The notes beneath the pieces are model-generated. The model ran no database searches. It saw only the letters and a program-made list of their open reading frames with translations, and was not told the origin of the DNA. From the NCBI GenBank assembly GCA_964445575.1, contig CAYULB010000051.1, positions 1 to 15,258 of the forward strand: 15,258 nt of DNA. The letters run 5' to 3'. Every line of letters starts with the position of its first letter. Position 1 is the stretch's first letter. Shown one piece after another: positions 6,824-13,072 of this stretch. Made by a program: the position numbers and the translations under genes. The stretch is from WJMT01 sp964445575. GTDB lineage: Bacteria > Acidobacteriota > Aminicenantia > Aminicenantales > Aminicenantaceae.

Positions 6824-7771
6824 AATGCTAATTTTAGCCCCGCTTATGATCAGACCTATATTTTTGTGTTTAAATCCTTCTGGCTCCTTCAAGAGTGCGG
6901 CCACAGAAAGAGCTGCTGCCCCTTCTATCAAATAGTATTGCTTTTCCATCACCAGCTTCAAAGCATTAGTGATTTCTCTTTCAGAAACCAGAATAAACCG
7001 GTCCACATATTTTTTACACAAATCATAGGTGATGGAACCGGGTTCAATGCCACCCGCTGTCCCGTCAGAAAGAGTAGGTCTTGATTCTCTTTTAATAATC
7101 CTTCCTGCTTTTATGGATTCATACATGACAGGTGAGTTTTCAGGTTGGGCTCCAATGATTTCGATTTCAGGATTTTTGCTTTTCAGGTATCCTCCAATTC
7201 CGGATATAAGTCCTCCTCCACCCACCGGAATGACCACAGCATCGATTTCAGGGACTTGCTCTAGGAGTTCAATCCCAATGGTTCCTTGGCCCGCAATGAC
7301 TTTTAGGTCATTGTAAGGAGAGATATAAACAGCGTCTCTTTTTCTTGCCTCTTTTTTGGCCTTCATTTCTGACTCCAGGCAGTCACTACCGAAAATCCTG
7401 ATTTCAGAGCTGAAAATTTTAAGAGCTTCAATTTTTGTTTCAGAGGTGTAGGAAGGTAAAAATATAATGGATTTGATTCCTAGTTTTTCCGATATATATG
7501 AAACAGCAGCTCCATGGTTTCCGGATGAGGCTGTTATAATCCCTTTCTTTTGTTCTTCACTATTTAAGGAAAGAACTTTATTCAATGCACCTCTTACTTT
7601 AAATGAGCCGGACAGCTGAATATTTTCCAGTTTTAGAAATACTCTGCTGTTTGTCTTTTTGCTCAGGTAAAATGAGAAGTCAACCGGGGTATATCTTATT
7701 AAGTTCTGTATTCTTTTTCTAGCTTCAACACATTCGTTTTCTAACACCGCTTTTAATTTTTGTTGTAACAT
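6800..7771 (-). CDS. Threonine/serine ammonia-lyase-like PLP enzyme (fold type II)
   Basis: A 323-residue protein of the tryptophan-synthase-beta PLP family. Lys58 in SGSFKVRGA is the expected Schiff-base lysine, SSGNHG at 82-87 binds the substrate carboxylate, and VGGGGL at 183-188 is the phosphate-binding glycine loop. No C-terminal ACT domain is present, as in catabolic (TdcB-like) rather than biosynthetic (IlvA) enzymes. Expected chemistry is deamination of threonine or serine to a 2-oxo acid plus ammonia. The C-terminal motif usually read as S/C-G-G-N is here SGAK (310-313), which leaves the substrate less certain; serine racemase or hydroxyaspartate lyase are relatives. The ATG lies 3 nt after the permease stop, with AAAGGAA inside the permease end, so the pair is an operon for amino-acid uptake and breakdown. 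Confidence 0.9.
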   Translation of the reverse strand: MLQQKLKAVLENECVEARKRIQNLIRYTPVDFSFYLSKKTNSRVFLKLENIQLSGSFKVRGALNKVLSLNSEEQKKGIITASSGNHGAAVSYISEKLGIKSIIFLPSYTSETKIEALKIFSSEIRIFGSDCLESEMKAKKEARKRDAVYISPYNDLKVIAGQGTIGIELLEQVPEIDAVVIPVGGGGLISGIGGYLKSKNPEIEIIGAQPENSPVMYESIKAGRIIKRESRPTLSDGTAGGIEPGSITYDLCKKYVDRFILVSEREITNALKLVMEKQYYLIEGAAALSVAALLKEPEGFKHKNIGLIISGAKISIEKLKQIL

Positions 7772-7774
7772 AGT

Positions 7775-9208
7775 TCAATTCCTTTCCTGATTTTTATAAA
7801 CCTCATTTTTTTTATCAGATTTGATTCTCCAGTATTTATAGACAGGGATCCCCAGTAAAGTCAGAATAATTCCAGCTGCAGACTCCACAGGCTTTTCAAT
7901 CAGGGTGTTTACCAAAATTCCTAATGAAAAAAGTATAAAAAGGACAGGAACAAGGGGATAGCCCCACGTTTTATAAGGGCGCTTCAGTTTGGGATATTTT
8001 TTCCTTAAAGTAAAAACAGATGCAGCCGCTGCCACCCAGAACGCTATGGCCATGAACATAGCAAAAGTGAAGACCTGTTCAAAAGTACCCAGGACTGTCA
8101 GGATTGAAGCCCATAGAGCTTGGATGAAAATTGCAAAACCAGGTGTGTGAAATTTGGGGTGGACCTTTGCGACTCGTTTGAAAAACAGTCTGTCTTTTGC
8201 CATGGCATAATACACTCTGGGTCCTGTCATTATAGAACCATTTAAAGAACCAAAGGTGGATACAATAACCGCCAAAGAAATAAAAATTCCAGTTGAAGTC
8301 CCGAATAAAGAAGAAGTTGCTTTTTCTGCTATTCTCACCACTCCTTTTATCTCCGGAAGAGGAAGGGCGTAAAGGTATATGTAGTTTAACAGCACATACA
8401 AGACGGTTACTCCAAGAGTTCCTAAAAACAGGGCTAAAGGGAGATTCCTGCCTGGTTTTTTTATTTCTCCTGCTATAAAGTTGATATTATTCCATCCGTC
8501 AAAAGCCCAGGCTACAGCAATCAGGGCAACTCCAAATCCAATCATGATTTGGGGGAAACCAATTTTTTCTGGGTTTAAGGACAGATCTATGGGAGTGCCT
8601 TTTCCAATGGCAAAACCTAATAAAATGATCAGGACAATTGTCCCTATTTTTACCACAGTAATAAAATTTTGTATTCCTTTGCCCAGGCCAACACCAATGA
8701 AATTGCAAACAGAAAGGAAAACAATGATTCCAACTCCCACCAGCTGTCCGGCCGAAAGTGAATAAGTGAACGCAGTTTGAAAGAGGCTTGTATCAAATGA
8801 AAAAATTATATTTTTGGTCGAGAAGATAGGGAATAAATAGCCAGTATACTCTGAAAAGGCAAGGGCAAGTCCAGCGATTCCCCCGGTCATGTAAACCAAG
8901 AACAATATCCAGCCAAAAAGAAATCCCGCCAGATGGCCGTAAGCTTCTTTAAGATAAACATACTGCCCTCCTGCTTCAGGCATGGCTGCCCCTAATTCAG
9001 CGTAGGTTAAAGCTCCAGCAAAAGTTAGGAAGCCGCCCAGAAGCCAGGCAAGCAGTATAAGAGAGGCTGAGGGTATGTACTTGGCCATAATCCCAGTGGT
9101 GAGAAATATCCCCGAGCCAATAACAATTCCCATCATGACCATAGTTGAATCAAAAAGACCGAGCTGTCTGATAAGGTTTTTGTTTGTTTTCTGTTTGTTT
9201 TTCTTCAT
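7775..9208 (-). CDS. APC-family amino-acid permease (LAT/YfnA-like)
   Basis: A 477-residue integral membrane protein with about 12 hydrophobic segments. The unwound first helix carries GIVIGSGIF (GSG at 31-33), the substrate-backbone-binding site of the APC superfamily. Residues 71-86 (ELGAAMPEAGGQYVYL) and 236-257 (FDGWNN, then GEIKKPGRNLP) are typical of the LAT/cationic-amino-acid branch. It likely imports or exchanges amino acids across the inner membrane. The exact substrate is unknown; the linked ammonia-lyase suggests threonine, serine or a relative. The ATG at 9208 lacks a clear Shine-Dalgarno, and the next Met is inside helix 1, so this start is retained. Transcription is expected from the box at 9263-9307, with a leader of about 48 nt containing the palindrome ATCTTTTGAAAGAT (9243-9256). 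Confidence 0.93.
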   Translation of the reverse strand: MKKNKQKTNKNLIRQLGLFDSTMVMMGIVIGSGIFLTTGIMAKYIPSASLILLAWLLGGFLTFAGALTYAELGAAMPEAGGQYVYLKEAYGHLAGFLFGWILFLVYMTGGIAGLALAFSEYTGYLFPIFSTKNIIFSFDTSLFQTAFTYSLSAGQLVGVGIIVFLSVCNFIGVGLGKGIQNFITVVKIGTIVLIILLGFAIGKGTPIDLSLNPEKIGFPQIMIGFGVALIAVAWAFDGWNNINFIAGEIKKPGRNLPLALFLGTLGVTVLYVLLNYIYLYALPLPEIKGVVRIAEKATSSLFGTSTGIFISLAVIVSTFGSLNGSIMTGPRVYYAMAKDRLFFKRVAKVHPKFHTPGFAIFIQALWASILTVLGTFEQVFTFAMFMAIAFWVAAAASVFTLRKKYPKLKRPYKTWGYPLVPVLFILFSLGILVNTLIEKPVESAAGIILTLLGIPVYKYWRIKSDKKNEVYKNQERN

Positions 9209-9262
9209 GATTGGAATCAGAATAAGACCTGTTTATAAATTTATCTTTTGAAAGATGTTTTC

Positions 9263-9307
9263 ATTATTGTTTTCTTCTCTGTGTTATGCAAGATTTTTTC
9301 AAAAACA
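9263..9307 (-). promoter_or_regulatory. Promoter box for the permease operon (copy 2 of 3)
   Basis: Minus strand: TGTTTTTGAAAAAATC, -35 TTGCAT (9286-9291), 17-nt spacer AACACAGAGAAGAAAAC, -10 AATAAT (9263-9268). The spacer keeps C3, C5, A8, A10, A11, G12, A13 and A14 of the other two copies, and the box continues as GAAAAC after the -10, like copy 3. Confidence 0.7.
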
Positions 9308-9468
9308 GTTCGCTATTTACCATTAACCATTCCCTGTGTTCTAGTCCAATGCTGATTAAGCCCCACTTGACATTATGTCCAAACAATCCTGATCCGTGGA
9401 AAGTCCAGGATAATAAAGACAAAGGTGGGTTCCAATATTAAACATAAAAACAAACTTGAATAAGATAA

Positions 9469-9513
9469 TGTTTTTGAAAAACACTTGAATTTCCCAAAAA
9501 AGAAATTGATAAT
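9469..9513 (+). promoter_or_regulatory. Promoter box for the racemase (copy 3 of 3)
   Basis: Plus strand: TGTTTTTGAAAAACAC, -35 TTGAAT (9485-9490), 17-nt spacer TTCCCAAAAAAGAAATT, -10 GATAAT (9508-9513), then GAAAAACC. The predicted start near 9520 leaves a leader of about 53 nt. A compact CTTGAATAAGATAATG at 9455-9470 just upstream repeats both hexamers with a 2-nt gap and looks like a degenerate echo. Confidence 0.68.
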
Positions 9514-9572
9514 GAAAAACCGCTATTTTCATGAGTGGTACTGCATGAATAACCAAACACAGGAGAATTGAA

Positions 9573-10268
9573 ATGAAAACAATTGGATTAATCGGAGGCA
9601 TGAGCTGGGAGTCTTCCCTTGAGTATTACAGGATATTGAATCAAACCGTTAAACAGAAAATGGGTGGTTTCCATTCTGCTGAGTGTGTGATGTACTCGGT
9701 TGATTTTGAAAAGATTGAAAAACTTCAACACCAAGGAAAATGGGATGAATTGACTGAGATCATGATTGAGTCTGCTCGGCGTGTTGAAAAAGCAGGGGCT
9801 GACTTTCTACTCATATGTACAAACACTATGCATAAGATGGCTTCTGAAGTTGAATCAGGCATTGGAATTCCCTTACTGCACATTGCAGATGTCACAGCAG
9901 AACAGATAAAACGGAAAGGACAAAATAGAATAGGACTTCTGGGCACTCGATTCACAATGGAACAAGATTTTTATAAAGGAAGATTAGAAAAAAATCATGG
10001 GATTAAAGTGATTATTCCGGATTTAAAACAAAGAAAAATCATTCATAATATTTTATACCAGGAACTGGTTCAAGGAGAAATCACTACATCATCAAAAAAA
10101 CAGTTCAAAGAGATCATTTCATCACTCCAAACAAGAGGCGCTCAAGGAATTATACTGGGCTGTACGGAAATTCCGCTTATTGTTAAGCAAAAAGATTACC
10201 GCATCCCTCTTTATGATACCACCACCCTTCATGCCCGTGCTGCTGTAGAGCAGGCATTAGAAGAATAA
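9573..10268 (+). CDS. Aspartate/glutamate racemase family protein (YgeA/RacD-like)
   Basis: A 231-residue cytosolic protein of normal length for PLP-independent amino-acid racemases. The N-terminal IGLIGGMSWESS (4-15) is typical of aspartate racemases and the broad-specificity YgeA group. The two catalytic cysteines are Cys82 (LLICTNTMHK) and Cys197 (ILGCTEIPL), which remove and return the alpha proton from opposite faces. AGGAG lies 7 nt before the ATG. It stands alone on the plus strand between the permease operon and the 3' end of the Nramp-like gene, with its own promoter box. D-amino-acid supply or D-amino-acid use are both possible. Hydantoin racemase belongs to the same superfamily, but the N-terminus here is of the aspartate-racemase type. 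Confidence 0.93.
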   Translation: MKTIGLIGGMSWESSLEYYRILNQTVKQKMGGFHSAECVMYSVDFEKIEKLQHQGKWDELTEIMIESARRVEKAGADFLLICTNTMHKMASEVESGIGIPLLHIADVTAEQIKRKGQNRIGLLGTRFTMEQDFYKGRLEKNHGIKVIIPDLKQRKIIHNILYQELVQGEITTSSKKQFKEIISSLQTRGAQGIILGCTEIPLIVKQKDYRIPLYDTTTLHARAAVEQALEE

Positions 10269-10314
10269 GGAATTTCTTTGTATTTGACCCTGAATTATTC
10301 CTAAGTCGATTTGG

Positions 10315-11520
10315 TTATTTGATAAATATTTTAAGAATATTCCATATCCCTATTAAAGAGACAATAGATATGACGACGATACCCAATACATTCTTTTTAA
10401 AGTCATTCGCCATTTCTCCCATTTTTCTTCGGTCATTAAGGACAATCAAAAGGAATACGGAAGCAACTGGCAGAATAATCCCATTAGTTACCTGAGCAAA
10501 AACAATCACTGAAATGGGATTAAATCTAAACAGGGAAACAACAAAACCTATAAGAATGACTCCCATCCAGACCAGACGGAAAGACTTTGTATCCTGCTCT
10601 TTCCATCCCAATACTCCAGAAGAAGCAAATGCAGCTGCATAAGGAGCTGTTACCGCAGAACTCATTCCAGCAGCAAAAAAACCGACTCCGAAAAGGAAAT
10701 TAGTCAATGGTCCAAAAAGAGGTTTGAGCTGCTCTGCCAGCTGGGCTCCACTGCTGATGTCTATGCCTTTTTGATAAAAAGCTACACTCGAAGTCATGAT
10801 GATAGATGTTGATATAAACCCACCTAGACTTATAGAAATCCATAAATCTTTCCTGAACTCTCTAATATTCTTTTTTGACTTCCATTTTTTCCTCACTGCT
10901 GAGGAGTGAAGAAAAAGGTTGTACGGAACTACTGTTGTTCCTATAAGGGCCAAAATAATAAAAAGTGAATTTTTTGGAAAAGAAGGAGCCAATCCTTTCA
11001 AAACAAGAGATAAATCAGGTTTTATGATGATAAGAGTGGTGATAAAGGAAACACTCATAAGGCAAACCAAAATTATCAAAACTTTTTCAATGACCTGGTA
11101 TTTTTTTATGCTGAGTAAAATCATGGCAGCGGCTGATATCAACAAAACCCATATTTTTTGGGGCAGGGAAGTGATCATCTCCAGACCCAATGACCCGCCT
11201 ATGATATTTCCGGCTTCATAAGCCGCACAACCCATAGAGATGGCTGAAATTGTTAATACAATAAAAACAGTTCGGGTGAACTCACTGCCAGGATATTCTC
11301 TTAATGATTGACCAAGGTCAAGTCCAGAACCCAGGCTGAGTCTTCCAGCCATCTCTTGAAGGATGATGGTGGTCAATGTGGCAAATATAAGAACATAAAT
11401 AAGCGAATATCCAAAATCTGCACCAGCTATAGAACAGGTAGTAACGGTTCCAGGACCAATAAAAGCAGCTGTGACCAGAAATCCGGGCCCAAAACGGCTT
11501 TTTTTATTCCTTTTTGCCAT
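10315..11520 (-). CDS. Nramp (SLC11)-related transporter with non-canonical metal site
   Basis: A 401-residue integral membrane protein with about 11 hydrophobic helices and an Nramp-like N-terminus (FGPGFLVTAAFIGPG, then AGADFGYSL). Classical Mn/Fe Nramps have DPGN in helix 1 and A-x-x-M-P-H-N in helix 6. Here the corresponding residues are GPGT (22-25) and VVPYN (197-201), so the metal-liganding Asp, Asn and Met are absent. The fold is LeuT-like, so a different cation or a small organic substrate is possible. The gene overlaps hyuB by 17 nt (11504-11520) in another frame. Its Shine-Dalgarno and ATG are supplied by hyuB's C-terminal glycine codons, implying translational coupling and a linked role. 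It ends 46 nt from the convergent racemase with no clear terminator between. Confidence 0.85.
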   Translation of the reverse strand: MAKRNKKSRFGPGFLVTAAFIGPGTVTTCSIAGADFGYSLIYVLIFATLTTIILQEMAGRLSLGSGLDLGQSLREYPGSEFTRTVFIVLTISAISMGCAAYEAGNIIGGSLGLEMITSLPQKIWVLLISAAAMILLSIKKYQVIEKVLIILVCLMSVSFITTLIIIKPDLSLVLKGLAPSFPKNSLFIILALIGTTVVPYNLFLHSSAVRKKWKSKKNIREFRKDLWISISLGGFISTSIIMTSSVAFYQKGIDISSGAQLAEQLKPLFGPLTNFLFGVGFFAAGMSSAVTAPYAAAFASSGVLGWKEQDTKSFRLVWMGVILIGFVVSLFRFNPISVIVFAQVTNGIILPVASVFLLIVLNDRRKMGEMANDFKKNVLGIVVISIVSLIGIWNILKIFIK

Positions 11521-13072
11521 AACCCCCTCCCCCTGGAGTCTCTATGTGAAGCACCTCACCTGGTTTAGCCTTTAAGTTTACCTTAGAGCCTAATTTAACT
11601 TTTTTCCCATCGGAACGGATCAGCATGTTTATTCCTTTTTTTCCGCTTCCTCCTCCTTGAAGTCCGTAGGGAGAAACCTTTCTTCTTTCTGAGATAATGG
11701 ATATTTGAGTGGGAACAGAGAATTTATATTCTCTGATAATCCCGTCTCCTCCTTTATATCTGCCCTTCCCTCCCGATGATGGCCTGAGAGAATATTTTTG
11801 GATATAGAGAGGAAGGTAGTTTTCCATGGCTTCAATGGGGGTGTTTAATGAATTTGTCATATGAGTGTGCACACCACTCAAACCATGGTACTCAAAACCT
11901 GCTCCCATACCTCCCCCAATGGTTTCATAATAAGCGAATCCTGCTTTTCTCTTTGGATCAAAGCCGCCAAATGTAACATTGTTCATGGTTCCTGAACTTG
12001 CAGCAGGAATTTTAAGGGGTACTGCTTGGTGTAAAGCACCCAAAAGCACATCAACGATTCTCTGTGATGTCTCGACATTACCACCGGCTGTGGCAGAGGG
12101 ATATTCTGCATTAATAACAGTACCTTTAGGAGCGATTATTTTGAGAGAACGGAGAAGGCCGGTGTTGAAAGGAATATCTTCCTCCACTAAAGAACGAAAC
12201 ACATATAAAACCGCAGAATAGGTCACAGCAGAGTTTGCATTGATTCCCCCTTTGACTTGGCGGGAAGAACGACTGAAATCTATCACAGCCTTGTCTCTGC
12301 TTATGGTTATTTTAACCCTTATTGGAACAGGTTTTTCACTAATTCCATCGTCGTCCATATAGTCTGTGAATTCATACTTACCATCTGGTATCCCCAATAT
12401 GGTTCGTCGGAGAATTTTTTCAGTGTAGTCCTGAATCAGGGAGGCATACCGGGATATTTTGTTCAATCCATATTTTTCAACTGTTTGTTTTAACCTTGTT
12501 TTGCCCTTATTATTCGAAGCCACCTGTGCCAAAAGGTCGCCTTTTCTTTCTTCAGGCGTCCTCACATTGGCCAGGATAAAGTTAAAAAGATCTTGATCCA
12601 GATTCCCTCTCTTTACTAATTTTATTGGCGGGATAATCAATCCTTCTTGAAATATTTCTGTAGCTAAAGGCATGGAACCAGGGCTCATTCCCCCTATGTC
12701 AGAGTGATGGGCTCTGTTGGCTGCAAAGAAGCAAAGCTTATTATCAATAAACACAGGAGTTATACAAGTAACATCAGGAAGATGAGTGCCGCCTTTATAG
12801 GGATCGTTTAAGATCACTACATCACCCTCTTCAAAATTAATGTGTTTTAGAGAAGACTGGACAGAAAGAGGCATAGCACCGAGATGAACTGGGATGTGAG
12901 ACCCCTGAGCAAATGTATCACCTTTTTTGTTAAAAAGGGCACACGAAAAATCTTTTCTTTCTTTAATGTTAGGAGAGAGAGAAGTCCTTTCCAGAACAGC
13001 CCCCATTTCTTCAGAAATAGAAACAAAAAGGTTTTTAAATAGTTCCAGCTCAATGGGATCAAACTCAACCAT
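11504..13072 (-). CDS. hyuB: Hydantoinase/oxoprolinase subunit B (HyuB)
   Basis: A 522-residue protein of normal length for the HyuB family, starting at the ATG at 13072. Longer in-frame extensions upstream run inside hyuA and are rejected. AAGGAAG lies a few nt before the ATG, and MVEFDPIELELF is a typical HyuB N-terminus. Conserved blocks are QGSHIPVHLG (56-65), NDPYKGGTHLPDV (89-101), NRAHHSDIGG (119-128), ASSGTMNNVTFGG (358-370), YETIGGGMGAG (382-392) and the terminal TPGGGGYG (512-519). With HyuA it should form the ATP-dependent enzyme that opens hydantoin or 5-oxoproline rings; acetone and acetophenone carboxylases are relatives. The start overlaps the hyuA stop by 8 nt (ATGGTTGA), a coupled arrangement. 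Confidence 0.95.
   Translation of the reverse strand: MVEFDPIELELFKNLFVSISEEMGAVLERTSLSPNIKERKDFSCALFNKKGDTFAQGSHIPVHLGAMPLSVQSSLKHINFEEGDVVILNDPYKGGTHLPDVTCITPVFIDNKLCFFAANRAHHSDIGGMSPGSMPLATEIFQEGLIIPPIKLVKRGNLDQDLFNFILANVRTPEERKGDLLAQVASNNKGKTRLKQTVEKYGLNKISRYASLIQDYTEKILRRTILGIPDGKYEFTDYMDDDGISEKPVPIRVKITISRDKAVIDFSRSSRQVKGGINANSAVTYSAVLYVFRSLVEEDIPFNTGLLRSLKIIAPKGTVINAEYPSATAGGNVETSQRIVDVLLGALHQAVPLKIPAASSGTMNNVTFGGFDPKRKAGFAYYETIGGGMGAGFEYHGLSGVHTHMTNSLNTPIEAMENYLPLYIQKYSLRPSSGGKGRYKGGDGIIREYKFSVPTQISIISERRKVSPYGLQGGGSGKKGINMLIRSDGKKVKLGSKVNLKAKPGEVLHIETPGGGGYGKKE
11518..11530 (-). promoter_or_regulatory. Ribosome binding site for the Nramp-like gene inside hyuB
   Basis: On the minus strand GGAGGGGG (11523-11530) followed by TT and ATG forms the initiation region. 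In hyuB the same bases encode Gly-Gly-Gly-Gly-Tyr of its conserved C-terminal motif, so one stretch serves as protein code and start signal. Confidence 0.7.

Larger units (their letters stand above)
9209..9572. other. Divergent intergenic region between permease and racemase
   Basis: This 364-nt gap contains a minus-strand promoter box at 9263-9307 and a plus-strand box at 9469-9513. It also has the leader palindrome at 9243-9256 and a short inverted repeat GACATTATGTC at 9369-9379, which overlaps an isolated TTGACA (9367-9372) lacking a -10 partner. Between 9310 and 9440 I see no gene, RNA structure or copy of the dispersed repeat. Confidence 0.6.

Noticed and set aside
9179..9200. Tandem TGTTTGTTTT-like repeat.
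   Set aside because: It is the Lys/Asn-rich N-terminal coding sequence of the permease (KKNKQKTNKN), explained by composition.
9367..9389. TTGACA at 9367-9372 as another promoter.
   Set aside because: No acceptable -10 lies 15-19 nt downstream (TGATCC at 17 nt), and a well-formed promoter box for the racemase exists further on.
9400..9420. GTCCAGGATAATAA as a decayed third copy of the dispersed repeat (compare ATCCAGGTTAAA).
   Set aside because: Similarity is limited to a few bases around CCAGG and none of the GC-richer inner sequence is present.
9356..9601. Minus-strand open frame of 81 codons in the divergent intergenic region.
   Set aside because: It covers the racemase promoter box and start on the other strand, has no recognisable motif and no ribosome site. 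Its hydrophobic look follows from the complement of A-rich promoter DNA.
10269..10314. Possible terminator between racemase and Nramp-like gene (AGGAAT paired with ATTCCT).
   Set aside because: Only 6 bp with a loop of over 20 nt, A/T-rich and no T-run on either strand, so too weak to call.
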